Shown here in pieces: positions 46,339-55,181 of a stretch of 64,000 nt of DNA. This DNA is from Empedobacter falsenii (GTDB lineage: Bacteria; Bacteroidota; Bacteroidia; Flavobacteriales; Weeksellaceae). How positions within the stretch are numbered: position 1 is the first letter of the stretch; each line of letters starts with the position of its first letter. The position numbers were made by a program, and so were the translations under genes. The notes under the pieces are model-generated. The model worked only from the letters and a program-made list of their open reading frames with translations. It was not told the origin of the DNA and searched no databases. Location: positions 3,597,501-3,661,500 of the forward strand of contig NZ_CP040908.1 of NCBI RefSeq assembly GCF_013488205.1, in the 5' to 3' direction.

Positions 46339-48169
46339 TATTCCTATTGTTAATTTCTTTTGCAACCATTTTCATTTGCTTTTCAAATTCTTGCTTAGAT
46401 GCTTCAAAATATTGATCAGAATTTTCGGCATGTTTTGCAATTTTACGTAACGACTTTCGGTCACTTTTTATGAAAATTTCACCAATTTTAGATGCTTCTT
46501 CATGAGAAAAACCGTATTTTATTAAGATTTGTCTACCAACGTAAACAGATGAGAAAAAGTTTTCTCGATAAACTTCGTCTATACCATCTTTCAAATAATT
46601 ATACGCATAACTACGATTTTTTGCACGAACAATAATTTCTAAATTCGGAAAGTTTTTACGAACAATATAAACTAATTTTTGATTAATTTCTGGAGGATCC
46701 AAAGCAGCTACAAAATATTTTGCATGTTCAGCACCAGCCGATTTTAGTAAGTTAACATTTGTTGCATCACCATAAAATACATTAAAACCTTGTTTGCGCA
46801 TTTTCTCTACACGCTCGCTATCGTTATCCAAAACAATTGATTTTATTCCAGTACTTTTCAATACACGGCTAATTGTATTTCCAAAATCTCCAAAACCTGC
46901 GATGATAATTTGTCCATCAGCTGAATTTGGATTTATTTTATCGTTTTCAATGATTGTTTTTACTTTTGTTTTTACACCAAAATATTTTAGAATTAATTTC
47001 TCATTCAATACTAAAAGTAAAGGCGTAATCACCATTGTAATAGCTGTTGTTGCTAACATCAGATCGTACCATTCTTTGTTTAGAATATCTAAATTTCGAG
47101 TCAATGATAAGATAACAAAAGCAAATTCTCCGACTTGCGATAAAAGTAAAATGAACAGCCATTTTTGATCAAAATCAAATTTATGTTTGATTCCAATAAA
47201 CCATAAAACTAATGATTTTATTAACATTATTCCAAATGTTAATCCAAGAATCATAAAAGGTTTATCTGCAATTAATTTGAAGTTAATCGTCGATCCAACC
47301 GCAATAAAAAAGATTCCTAATAATAATGATTTGAACGGCTCTATATCACTTTCTAATTGATGTTTGTATTCGTTATTCGCCAAAACAACACCTGCTATAA
47401 ATGCTCCTAAAGCAGGAGAAATTCCAACTTTTTGCATCAAAATTGAAACTCCAATCACTAAAAGTAGGGCAGAAGCGGTGTAAATTTCTCGAACTTGTAA
47501 TTGTCCAACATACTTAAAATAAGGTGTAATAATGTACTTTGCAATTACGTAAATAAATGTAATTGCACCAACAATAACTAAGGTTTTCATGAATGCTGGT
47601 CCACCAACTAACAAACTTTTAGAATCATCTCCAATGGATTGAATCAAAGAATCTCCGACTAAAAGTGGAATAATTGCCAAGATTGGAATTACCATAATAT
47701 CTTGAAATAACAAAACAGAAAAAGTTGATTTTCCAATGCTTGTTTTGGTCAATCCTTTCTCGCTAAGTGTTTGCATAATAATGGCTGTTGAAGACATGGT
47801 TATTGCAAAAGCTATAGAAACAGCCAAAGAAAAATCCATTTTCAAGGCAAACATTCCGACTAAAGTTGCAATAATTATCGTCCCCAAAACTTGCATTCCA
47901 CCAAGGTTGATGATTTTATTTTTCATCTTCCAGAATTCCTTTGGATCAAGTTCTAATCCGACCAAAAAAAGCATCATTACTACACCAAATTCTGTGGCGT
48001 GCATAATGTCTGTTCCGTCATTGCCAACAAATTTCAGCACATAAGGTCCAATTAAAACTCCTGCAATTAAGTAACCTAAAACTGAACCCATTCCTAATTT
48101 TTTGGAAATAGGAACGCAGATTACAGCGGAAAAAAGAAAAATAAATGCTTGGCCTAAAAAGTCGTTCAT
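46319..48169 (-). CDS. KefB-type cation:proton antiporter (CPA2 family)
   Basis: 616 residues. About 12 membrane spans in the first 390 residues (GYLIAGVLIGPYVL, MLFLVGLELDPKEF, SPALGAFIAGVVLAN), then a TrkA-N/RCK domain (IIIAGFGDFGNTISRVL, VLDNDSERVEKMRKQGFNVF, YGDATN) that binds a nucleotide. It likely moves K+ or Na+ against H+ and is gated through the RCK domain. It is 29 nt after sufE, on the same strand. Confidence 0.92.
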   Translation of the reverse strand: MNDFLGQAFIFLFSAVICVPISKKLGMGSVLGYLIAGVLIGPYVLKFVGNDGTDIMHATEFGVVMMLFLVGLELDPKEFWKMKNKIINLGGMQVLGTIIIATLVGMFALKMDFSLAVSIAFAITMSSTAIIMQTLSEKGLTKTSIGKSTFSVLLFQDIMVIPILAIIPLLVGDSLIQSIGDDSKSLLVGGPAFMKTLVIVGAITFIYVIAKYIITPYFKYVGQLQVREIYTASALLLVIGVSILMQKVGISPALGAFIAGVVLANNEYKHQLESDIEPFKSLLLGIFFIAVGSTINFKLIADKPFMILGLTFGIMLIKSLVLWFIGIKHKFDFDQKWLFILLLSQVGEFAFVILSLTRNLDILNKEWYDLMLATTAITMVITPLLLVLNEKLILKYFGVKTKVKTIIENDKINPNSADGQIIIAGFGDFGNTISRVLKSTGIKSIVLDNDSERVEKMRKQGFNVFYGDATNVNLLKSAGAEHAKYFVAALDPPEINQKLVYIVRKNFPNLEIIVRAKNRSYAYNYLKDGIDEVYRENFFSSVYVGRQILIKYGFSHEEASKIGEIFIKSDRKSLRKIAKHAENSDQYFEASKQEFEKQMKMVAKEINNRNNGENES

Positions 48170-48198
48170 TATTTTATAAGGTTGATTAGATGATGCGT

Positions 48199-48627
48199 CT
48201 AACTATTATTTTGTTTTGATTGAAATGCAATCGCATAAAATTTGAATTGTTTTATCATCGCCAATAATCCGTTTGCACGTGTTGGAGATAAAAATTCTGA
48301 TAAACCAATTTCGTTGATAAAATCTGTATCCGATTCTAAAATATCTTTTGGCGTTTGATGATTGTACATTCTCACCAATAATGCCGCAATTCCTTTTGGT
48401 AAAATAGCATTAGAATCAGCTTTAAATTCGATAGTATCACCGTCCAATTCTGCATCTAACCAAACAGAAGATTGACAACCTTTGATGATTTTATCATCTG
48501 TTTTTGCTTCTTCTGGTAAAGTATTTAAGCTTTTTCCTAACTCGATCAAATATTCGTAGCGTTGTTCCCAATCTTCAAAAAATGAGAATTCGTCTACTAT
48601 TTCGTTTTGAATTTCTTTAATTTTCAT
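48199..48627 (-). CDS. sufE: SufE family cysteine-desulfurase activator
   Basis: 142 residues. It accepts persulfide sulfur from SufS; the acceptor Cys is in KIIKGCQSSVWLDAEL. The C-terminal part FLSPTRANGLLAMIKQFKFYA is typical of SufE. A TAACTTTG box ends 4 nt before the ATG (48639-48632), so the transcript may be leaderless. Other suf genes are not nearby. Confidence 0.93.
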   Translation of the reverse strand: MKIKEIQNEIVDEFSFFEDWEQRYEYLIELGKSLNTLPEEAKTDDKIIKGCQSSVWLDAELDGDTIEFKADSNAILPKGIAALLVRMYNHQTPKDILESDTDFINEIGLSEFLSPTRANGLLAMIKQFKFYAIAFQSKQNNS

Positions 48628-48631
48628 ACTA

Positions 48632-48639
48632 CAAAGTTA
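48632..48639 (-). promoter_or_regulatory. sufE promoter, -7 element
   Basis: TAACTTTG on the minus strand, immediately before the ATG at 48627. A TTG lies 23 nt further upstream (48665-48663). Confidence 0.5.
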
Positions 48640-48702
48640 GAAAGTTTTTGATAGTTTTTCCTCAAAAAAAGACGTTAAATAGCTCGATTCTTTTAGATTT
48701 CT

Positions 48703-48710
48703 TATTTTTG
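48703..48710 (+). promoter_or_regulatory. Lipid kinase promoter, -7 element
   Basis: TATTTTTG matches TAnnTTTG, 28 nt before the ATG at 48739. No clear TTG. Confidence 0.45.
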
Positions 48711-48738
48711 TGTTTTGATAAATTTCAATTCCCAAAAA

Positions 48739-49611
48739 ATGAAGTACACTTTCATTGTTAATCCAAATTCTGGAAACGCAAAACACGATATTTCGCTCGA
48801 TTTTTTACAATCAAAATTTGATTCTTCAGATGAAATCGTTTTGAAAGAAACTGCTTATCAATTTCATGCAAAAGAATTGGTGAAGGAGGCGATTGCTGAA
48901 AATTCGGATGTGATTGTTGCGTGCGGTGGTGATGGGACAATCAATGAAGTGGCGAGTGCTTTGGTGAAAAAAAATATTCCATTGGGAATAATTCCTGCCG
49001 GATCTGGAAATGGTTTGGCAACAAATCTTAATATTCCGAAAGATCCTAACAAAGCGATTGAAATTATCAAATCAAATGCAGTTCATACGATTGATGTTGG
49101 TAGAGTAGAGAACAAGTTTTTTTTTAGTAATCTTGGTTTTGGGATTGATGCAGAAGTTATCAAAACGTATGAAGAAAATCAAAAGCGTACGATTACTGGT
49201 TATGTTGATGCATCTGTGAAAACATTGTTGAATTATAAATCGAAATTATTTCGTCTTTATATAGATGATGTAATTATCGAGAAGAGTTTTTATTATCTTT
49301 TCTGTTCTAATTCTAACATTGCTGGTTACGGGATCTCTTTTACACCAAAAGCTGATTTGTCTGATGGAGAATTGGATTTATTGATGATAGAAGATTTAGA
49401 TGTTTTCGAGCAGTTTTATTTTTCGGTATTGGTTTTAGCCAAAAAGATTGATTTTTTGAACAAAGCAAAGTATCGAAAAGTTAAGAAATTTAAGATTGAA
49501 AGTTTAGATCATAATCCGATTACGTATCAGCTTGATGGAGAGATTCATAAAACCGATTCACTTCAAGTAAAAGTTAAGGTATTACCAAATGCTTTAAAAA
49601 TCATTTTTTAA
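48739..49611 (+). CDS. Diacylglycerol kinase family lipid kinase
   Basis: 290 residues. FIVNPNSGNAKHD at the N-terminus, the catalytic GGDGTINEVASAL loop and GIIPAGSGNGLATNL are the DAGK/YegS/BmrU signature. It phosphorylates a lipid such as diacylglycerol, with ATP. The start is ATG 48739; the TTG eight codons upstream lies within the promoter. Divergent from sufE. Confidence 0.92.
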   Translation: MKYTFIVNPNSGNAKHDISLDFLQSKFDSSDEIVLKETAYQFHAKELVKEAIAENSDVIVACGGDGTINEVASALVKKNIPLGIIPAGSGNGLATNLNIPKDPNKAIEIIKSNAVHTIDVGRVENKFFFSNLGFGIDAEVIKTYEENQKRTITGYVDASVKTLLNYKSKLFRLYIDDVIIEKSFYYLFCSNSNIAGYGISFTPKADLSDGELDLLMIEDLDVFEQFYFSVLVLAKKIDFLNKAKYRKVKKFKIESLDHNPITYQLDGEIHKTDSLQVKVKVLPNALKIIF

Positions 49612-49733
49612 ACCTTAATTATCTATTTAATTAACAATATAAATTGTACATTTTCAATTAATTAAAATGTTATTAACGATTTGTTTGTAACCAATTTCAT
49701 CATCAATTTATTTATTAATCTTCGCATTCGTTG

Positions 49734-49741
49734 TAACTTTG
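49734..49741 (+). promoter_or_regulatory. Promoter of the SerA-like gene, -7 element
   Basis: TAACTTTG, 15 nt before the ATG at 49757. TTA instead of TTG sits 19 nt upstream. It predicts a leader of about 10 nt. Confidence 0.45.
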
Positions 49742-49756
49742 ATTAAAATTTTTGCA

Positions 49757-50710
49757 ATGAATACGCCTTATAAAATTTTAGCAATCGATTCTAATCATGA
49801 ATGTCTGAATAATGGACTTCGCGAAGTAGGTTTTATTGTTGATGAAGATTATACTTCGCCCAAAGAAATCATCGAACAAAAGATCAATGAATATGATGGA
49901 ATGATTGTAAGGAGTAGATTTCCAATTGATAAAGATTTTTTGGCAAAAGCAACGAATTTAAAGTTTATTGGTAGAGTAGGGGCAGGCTTGGAGAATATTG
50001 ACGAAGAGTTTGCTGCCGAAAATAACATTGTTTTATTTAATTCTCCCGAAGGAAACCGTGATTCTGTTGGTGAACATGCGATTGGTATGTTGTTGATGTT
50101 GATGCATCATTTGCGTAGAGCTGATAACGAAGTTCGTAATGGAATTTGGAAACGCGAAGAAAATCGTGGTGATGAGTTGAAAGAAAAAACGGTTGGGATT
50201 ATTGGTTATGGAAATATGGGAAACGCTTTTGCGAGACGTCTGCAAGGTTTTGAAGTCAATGTAATTTGTTATGATATTTTGCTAAACAAAGGAGATGAAT
50301 TTGCAAAACAAGTTACGTTAGAAGAGTTTTTTGAGCAAGCTGATGTTGTGAGTTTACATACGCCGCAAACGCCAGAAACTATGCAAATGATTAATGCAGA
50401 ATTTATTTCTAACTTCAAAAAACCATTTTATTTTGTGAATACAGCTCGTGGAAAATCTGTTGTAACAAAAGATTTGGTTGAAGCAATGAAAACTGGAAAA
50501 GTTTTGGGGGCTGCTTTAGATGTTTTAGAATTCGAAAAATCGAGTTTCGAGAAATTAGTTGCATCTGAATTACCAGAAGAATTTCAGTATTTAATTCAAG
50601 CAGATAATGTTGTTTTAGCCCCACATATTGCTGGTTGGACGCATCAAAGTAAAGTGAAATTAGCAGAATTTATTCGTGATAAAATAATAGATTGGAAGGA
50701 TAATCAATAA
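49757..50710 (+). CDS. D-isomer 2-hydroxyacid dehydrogenase (SerA-like)
   Basis: 317 residues. NAD motif GIIGYGNMGNAFARRL, catalytic Arg in NTARGKSVV, catalytic Glu in the ALDVLEFE region and His in LAPHIAGWTH. The short form without an ACT domain could be 3-phosphoglycerate dehydrogenase (serine synthesis) or another D-hydroxyacid enzyme; phosphoglycerate dehydrogenase is a common annotation for this Bacteroidota type. Start is ATG 49757, six codons below a rejected TTG. Confidence 0.88.
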   Translation: MNTPYKILAIDSNHECLNNGLREVGFIVDEDYTSPKEIIEQKINEYDGMIVRSRFPIDKDFLAKATNLKFIGRVGAGLENIDEEFAAENNIVLFNSPEGNRDSVGEHAIGMLLMLMHHLRRADNEVRNGIWKREENRGDELKEKTVGIIGYGNMGNAFARRLQGFEVNVICYDILLNKGDEFAKQVTLEEFFEQADVVSLHTPQTPETMQMINAEFISNFKKPFYFVNTARGKSVVTKDLVEAMKTGKVLGAALDVLEFEKSSFEKLVASELPEEFQYLIQADNVVLAPHIAGWTHQSKVKLAEFIRDKIIDWKDNQ

Positions 50711-50715
50711 TAACT

Positions 50716-50739
50716 AAAGCTTAGAATTATCTAAGCTTT
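50716..50739. terminator. Bidirectional terminator between the SerA-like and methyltransferase genes
   Basis: AAAGCTTAGA and TCTAAGCTTT arms with a 4-nt loop and a T7 run rightwards. The TAG stop of the convergent methyltransferase gene (50731-50733) is inside the right arm. Confidence 0.85.
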
Positions 50740-51444
50740 TTTTGCTCCATAAATTCCAGAAGCGCATCCAAAAAAGTATTCTTTGTATTGAACATTTAAA
50801 TTATTTTTCTTAAAAATCGCTTCTACTTTTTTACATGATTCAAATTTTTTGGTGTACAACCATAACATTTTATAATCATCTGGATTTTCCAAAAATAGTT
50901 TGCCAAGAATAGGAATTATTTTACCTAAGTAAAAAGAATATAAGAAATAGAGTATACTATTTTGAGGTTTTGATATTTCTATAAATGTAAATTGTCCTTC
51001 TTTTTTTAACATTCGATAAACTTGTTTCGCTAATAAATCAATTTGAGATTCATTGAAAGTTTTCAAACCAAAAGCACACGTGATAATATCAAATTCTTCT
51101 GATTTTAATTCATTTTTTAAAATATCATCTTGAAAGATTTCTATCTTATTTTGGAAAATTATTTTACCTTTTTTTCTTGATTTCTCAACCATTTCTTCTG
51201 AAAAATCTAAGGCATAAAATTCTGCGTTTGGAAATCTATTTTTTAAATAAGACCAATTTTCGCCTAATCCTGATAGTAAATCAATTACTTTAATTTTCGA
51301 TTCTTTTTTATTTAATGCTTTGATAAATTGTTTTCTCCAAATAATTGAAAAACCAAAAGAAGTTATATAGTTCATTCTTTCGTATGAATTTGACATTTTA
51401 TTAAAGAGTTTTTTTACAAAGGTTGGATCGTAAATATCATTCAT
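50731..51444 (-). CDS. Class I SAM-dependent methyltransferase (UbiE/MenG-like)
   Basis: 237 residues. KLFNKMSNSYERMNYITSFG near the N-terminus resembles UbiE/COQ5 enzymes. SAM motif I is VIDLLSGLGENWSYL (less canonical than DxGxGxG), acidic loop YALDFSEEM, and DIITCAFGLKTF resembles the UbiE post-I motif. The true substrate is uncertain; because motif I is altered, a quinone role is not assured. Single gene with a shared terminator. Confidence 0.8.
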   Translation of the reverse strand: MNDIYDPTFVKKLFNKMSNSYERMNYITSFGFSIIWRKQFIKALNKKESKIKVIDLLSGLGENWSYLKNRFPNAEFYALDFSEEMVEKSRKKGKIIFQNKIEIFQDDILKNELKSEEFDIITCAFGLKTFNESQIDLLAKQVYRMLKKEGQFTFIEISKPQNSILYFLYSFYLGKIIPILGKLFLENPDDYKMLWLYTKKFESCKKVEAIFKKNNLNVQYKEYFFGCASGIYGAKKA

Positions 51445-51461
51445 ATCGATTAGTTTTAACT

Positions 51462-51491
51462 AAAAAGGTTCCGAAATTTCGGAACCTTTTT
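51462..51491 (-). terminator. Terminator of the 39-aa membrane protein gene
   Basis: A perfect 30-bp palindrome (15-bp arms, AAAAAGGTTCCGAAA and its complement) begins right after the TGA of the small ORF. The T5 run at the end of the minus-strand hairpin supports termination. Confidence 0.88.
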
Positions 51492-51611
51492 TCATTTTGT
51501 AAGTTTTTTGTAAACTTTATACAAAATAACTGCTACTATAATAACAAGAACGATTTGGAGTAGAATCCAAAGTATAACATTAAATGTCGATTCGCCTGAA
51601 ATTGATAGCAT
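51492..51611 (-). CDS. 39-residue single-span membrane protein
   Basis: ATG frame MLSISGESTFNVILW... with one hydrophobic span of about 17 residues (LLQIVLVIIVAVILYKV region) and a basic tail (YKKLTK). The TGA abuts a perfect terminator palindrome, which strongly suggests a real transcription unit ends here. Too short for family assignment. Upstream on the same strand is AT-rich, without a clear promoter. Confidence 0.6.
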   Translation of the reverse strand: MLSISGESTFNVILWILLQIVLVIIVAVILYKVYKKLTK

Positions 51612-51755
51612 ATATATGTCTCATGTGTTAACTGAATGCTAAAATATAAATTATTTTTAACATTTTATTAATAATTTAAAAAAAGTTTTATTCTTCATCT
51701 TGGTGTGTTAATTGATAACTTATCACATATCAATAGATAAGTTTTTTTTGCACCA

Positions 51756-51763
51756 TAAATTTG
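51756..51763 (+). promoter_or_regulatory. Pirin gene promoter, -7 element
   Basis: TAAATTTG matches TAnnTTTG, 17 nt before the ATG. The -33 element is unclear. Confidence 0.45.
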
Positions 51764-51780
51764 TATAAAAATAAATTACT

Positions 51781-52494
51781 ATGAATTACCAAATATTTAA
51801 ATCAGAATCAAGAGGAGGAGGAAATCACGGATGGTTAAACTCTAAACATTCTTATAGTTTTGCGAATTATTACGATCCAGCACGTATTCATTTTGGTGCT
51901 TTGCGCGTTGTAAATGATGATATAATTACTGGAGGAATGGGATTTGGAAAACATCCTCATGATAATATGGAAATTATTACAATTCCTACAAAAGGAGGAA
52001 TTTCGCACGAAGATTCAATGGGAACAGGTTCTGTAATTGAGTCTGGAGATGTACAAGTAATGAGTGCAGGTACAGGAGTTTTTCATAGCGAAATGAATGC
52101 TTATGAAAATCAAGAAGGACACTTTTTTCAGATTTGGATTATTCCAAATAAAATGAATGTTGAGCCTCGTTATCAACAAATTTCTGTTCGTGATGTAGCA
52201 AAAGAGAATGAATTATACCAAGTTCTTTCTCCAAATGCAGATGATCAAGGAGTTTGGATTCATCAAGATGCGTGGATTTTCTTAGGAAATTATACAGAAG
52301 ATAAACAAGAAACATACAAAGTACAAAAAGAAGGAAATGGTGTTTTCTTTATGGTTGTGGAAGGAGAAGTTGAATTTGACGGAAACAAATTAGGACGTAG
52401 AGATGTCATCGAAATCAAGGATACTAACGAGTTCTCGTTTAATGTAGCCAAAGATTCTCGCTTGATGTTAATCGAAGTTCCTATGGATATTTAG
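51781..52494 (+). CDS. Pirin family protein
   Basis: 237 residues, a cupin-fold protein with iron ligands: HPHDNMEIIT (two His), FHSEMN and a Glu in the same region. The N-terminal GWLNSKHSYSFANYYDP and FGALRVVNDD are classic for YhaK/YhhW-like pirins, some of which have quercetinase activity. Cytoplasmic. Single gene with terminator. Confidence 0.93.
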   Translation: MNYQIFKSESRGGGNHGWLNSKHSYSFANYYDPARIHFGALRVVNDDIITGGMGFGKHPHDNMEIITIPTKGGISHEDSMGTGSVIESGDVQVMSAGTGVFHSEMNAYENQEGHFFQIWIIPNKMNVEPRYQQISVRDVAKENELYQVLSPNADDQGVWIHQDAWIFLGNYTEDKQETYKVQKEGNGVFFMVVEGEVEFDGNKLGRRDVIEIKDTNEFSFNVAKDSRLMLIEVPMDI

Positions 52495-52528
52495 AAATTT
52501 TTTCAAGTTTTAGTTGTTTTATATATAG

Positions 52529-52554
52529 AGCAGATTTCAGAAATGGAGTCTGCT
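52529..52554 (+). terminator. Pirin gene terminator
   Basis: AGCAGA and TCTGCT arms, extended by G-U and C-G pairs (10-bp stem in all), with a 6-nt loop and an eight-T run. Confidence 0.75.
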
Positions 52555-52648
52555 TTTTTTGTTAAAAAAAATAGCATTTTCAATACAAGTATTTAGTATA
52601 TTTACTGCTTATATAACTTTAACTCAAAACGTACTTAATCTAAACTAT

Positions 52649-53740
52649 ATGAAACGTTTATTCATCATTGCTTCTTTCGCTTTAATGATTATCAGTTGTA
52701 AAAATGATAACATTGAAATTGATTCTACATCTGTACAAACTTTTAGTGAAACAGTAGACAAAATTTCGAAGGCTTTGCCTGTTATGCAACAAGATAAATT
52801 TAAGGAAGCTCTGCAAATTATTTTCGAGTATAACACAAGTCAATCAATGGATAATGAAGCGCGTTGGGGAATTGTGCGTACGTTGTTGGATGGAAAAACG
52901 GTAGATGAAGTTTTTGATATTGCAGAAAAAGTTGCGTTACAAAATAAATTTACATGGAATAGAAATCAAGTTCCTTTGGTGAATGGAATTCCAAAACCAG
53001 GTGCAACCGAAACTGTAGAAACTCCTGCTGAACCAACTTCTAATGTGCAACGTTTTGATTTTAGTTTAAAACAAGATGATACAGGAATCTCAATTTCGCC
53101 ATTCTTTTATAATGCGCAAGGTGAGGAAATTCAATTGGATCAAGCTGTAACGGCAACGATAGAAGTGTTTAATTCAGGTAATATTGTGTATACATTTCGT
53201 TCTACAATCGATCCAAATTCGATGGATGATTTGTACAGAAAGAATGCCATTAATATTAAATATTCATCTTTAGATCCATCAAAATTGAAGAATGATCGTT
53301 TGGACATTTTGGTTCGAATTCCGAATTCTGAACGTTATTTAACGAATCGTAAAGCAGTAAAAGTTCCGTTGAATTTAGTTGGAGCTTCTGAAGTTGTAGA
53401 TTCTGCCGCGGTTGAAAGTACGCCTGCACATGTGAGTAAAGAAGCAGGAATGGTAAAATCTCTTTCTAATCGTTTTATGACGAATTTATCAAAGAAAAAT
53501 TACTCTGGCGCTTTTGCATTGACAAGAAGTGGAGAGTGGAACACGTTCCAAAAATTTTCTTCTGATGATGTGGTGAAGAATTTAGAACAAGCAACAATTA
53601 ATGATGCAAAAGTTTTGGATGCGGATGAAAAAGTAGCTTTGGTAGAAGTGCAAGCGAACTTAAAAGATCAATCATCTAAGACGTATCAAGTGACTTTAGA
53701 AAAGATCAATAATAAATGGTTTGTGGTTAATTTTAAATAA
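52649..53740 (+). CDS. Putative lipoprotein with helical N-domain
   Basis: 363 residues from MKRLFIIASFALMIISCKND (lipobox IISC). The TTG start 30 codons upstream overlaps the pirin terminator and is rejected. A helical segment (VDKISKALPVMQQDKFKEAL) is followed by a beta-rich part and a C-terminal domain resembling DUF4878/SnoaL-like folds (VKSLSNRFMTNLSKKNYSGA, TYQVTLEKINNKWFVVNFK). Probably anchored in the membrane facing the periplasm. Function unknown. Confidence 0.8.
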   Translation: MKRLFIIASFALMIISCKNDNIEIDSTSVQTFSETVDKISKALPVMQQDKFKEALQIIFEYNTSQSMDNEARWGIVRTLLDGKTVDEVFDIAEKVALQNKFTWNRNQVPLVNGIPKPGATETVETPAEPTSNVQRFDFSLKQDDTGISISPFFYNAQGEEIQLDQAVTATIEVFNSGNIVYTFRSTIDPNSMDDLYRKNAINIKYSSLDPSKLKNDRLDILVRIPNSERYLTNRKAVKVPLNLVGASEVVDSAAVESTPAHVSKEAGMVKSLSNRFMTNLSKKNYSGAFALTRSGEWNTFQKFSSDDVVKNLEQATINDAKVLDADEKVALVEVQANLKDQSSKTYQVTLEKINNKWFVVNFK

Positions 53741-53763
53741 TTCTCAAACTTATTAAACATAAA

Positions 53764-53790
53764 AAAAGCGTTCAGATTCTGAACGCTTTT
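53764..53790. terminator. Bidirectional terminator between the lipoprotein and OmpA-family genes
   Basis: AAAAGCGTTCAGA and TCTGAACGCTTTT arms around one base, with A/T runs on both sides. Confidence 0.87.
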
Positions 53791-53811
53791 CTTGTTTTAT
53801 ATTGAAATGAA

Positions 53812-54513
53812 TTATTGTCCGTTAGCTTCTTTAGCAGCGTCCGCTTTCATTTTTTCGTTTGCAGTAATCGCAATTTCTACACGACGGTTTTGAGCACGTC
53901 CTTCTGCAGTTGTATTATCAGCAATTGGCTCTTCTAAACCTTTTCCTTTCGATGTTAAACGAGAAGAAGCAATCCCTTTAGAAACTAAATAATCTTTTAC
54001 AGATTGTGCACGTTTTTGAGATAATGGTAAATTATAACCTTGAGAACCTACGTTATCAGTGTGCCCAACGATTAATAAATCTGTATCAGGATATTCATTG
54101 AAAACTTCTACTAATTTATCTAAGTTAGATTTAGCAACAGCAGTTAAAGAAGCTTTGTTGTAATCAAAAGTAACTTTAGAGTTTTCATCTAAAATTAAGT
54201 TAATCCCTTCTTCCGTTCTTACAACTTCTGCACCTGGTAAAACTTGCTCAATTTTTTGCGCTTGTTTATCCATGTTGTTACCAATAACACCACCAGCAGC
54301 TCCACCTACAGCAGCACCAATTACAGCACCTAAAGCAGTGTTACCACCTTTACCGATATTATTACCTAAGATTCCTCCAATAACACCACCAGCTACAGCA
54401 CCAATACCAGCACCTTTTTGTGTATTATTTGCATTTTGTACAGCTGTACAAGAAGACATCATAAATGATCCTCCTAATACAATTGCGGCTATTTTAGTAT
54501 TTATTTTTTTCAT
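53812..54513 (-). CDS. OmpA family lipoprotein with glycine zipper
   Basis: 233 residues. Lipoprotein signal MKKINTKIAAIVLGGSFMMS with SSC, a glycine-zipper segment (GAGIGAVAGGVIGGILGNNI and repeat) at about 35-80, then an OmpA-like peptidoglycan-binding domain (about 105-215) with VTFDYNKASL, VGHTDNVGSQGYN, LSQKRAQSV, KGLEEPIADN and RAQNRRVEI. It resembles YiaD-type envelope lipoproteins. It lies 26 nt after the lipocalin-like gene and is probably co-transcribed. Confidence 0.93.
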   Translation of the reverse strand: MKKINTKIAAIVLGGSFMMSSCTAVQNANNTQKGAGIGAVAGGVIGGILGNNIGKGGNTALGAVIGAAVGGAAGGVIGNNMDKQAQKIEQVLPGAEVVRTEEGINLILDENSKVTFDYNKASLTAVAKSNLDKLVEVFNEYPDTDLLIVGHTDNVGSQGYNLPLSQKRAQSVKDYLVSKGIASSRLTSKGKGLEEPIADNTTAEGRAQNRRVEIAITANEKMKADAAKEANGQ

Positions 54514-54539
54514 AATTTCTAAGTTTTTTAAATTGTTGA

Positions 54540-55055
54540 TTAACGTACGAAGTTATAAATCACTTGAGCAATTTTTCCGTTTGCATTGATATCTTGTACC
54601 AATTTCATCGAATTTGCATCAACATAATCTACACGCATTTTATATCCTGCTGTATTTTGTTTCGCTTTGATTCCTGTAACATCTTTGAAGATGAAATAAG
54701 TTGTAGAACCATCTTGTTGTAAATCCCAAATAATGTTAGCCGTTCCTGAAGGACAATCTCCACCTGCATTATTGAAAGTGTAAGTTCCTTTTTTGTTGTT
54801 TTGAACCAAGTTCCAAGTAGAACCTTCATAACATTCTGGATTTGCTGTGTCAAAAACTTTCGCAACTGCATCAGTAATTTTTACATTACCTTGTACCTCG
54901 TTTGTTGTTAAACCTTGGTAGTCTACATTTGTCAAAGTCCATGCACCTCTTACTTCTTTACCTGTTTGTATTTCTTGTTTTGCAACGGTTGTAGATGCAC
55001 AAGAAGTTAAAAATGCTGAAGCGCATATCCCAAATAATAAAATACTTTTTTTCAT
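54540..55055 (-). CDS. Lipocalin-like lipoprotein
   Basis: 171 residues. Signal MKKSILLFGICASAFLTSC (lipobox LTSC). The mature part starts with GAWTLTNVDYQG, a lipocalin-like beginning, followed by beta strands and CYEGSTWNLVQNNKKGTYTF and two Cys (CYEG, DCPSG) that may pair. Typical of lipoproteins in Flavobacteriia placed next to OmpA-like genes. Ligand unknown. Confidence 0.85.
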   Translation of the reverse strand: MKKSILLFGICASAFLTSCASTTVAKQEIQTGKEVRGAWTLTNVDYQGLTTNEVQGNVKITDAVAKVFDTANPECYEGSTWNLVQNNKKGTYTFNNAGGDCPSGTANIIWDLQQDGSTTYFIFKDVTGIKAKQNTAGYKMRVDYVDANSMKLVQDINANGKIAQVIYNFVR

Positions 55056-55181
55056 AGCTATTTATTTTATCTATTATTAATCTTAAAAAACGGCTTTTAT
55101 AAATTAGATTTAATAAAGTTTTAGAAAAAAAACGATTCCTAATACGTCTGATTAGATAATCATTCTTTAAAAACGCTTATT

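Noticed and set aside
53550-53570. GGAACACGTTCC palindrome in the lipoprotein gene as a third parS
   Set aside because: Centre is ACACGTTC-like rather than CACGTG flanked by TTn/nAA; more than two mismatches to parS.
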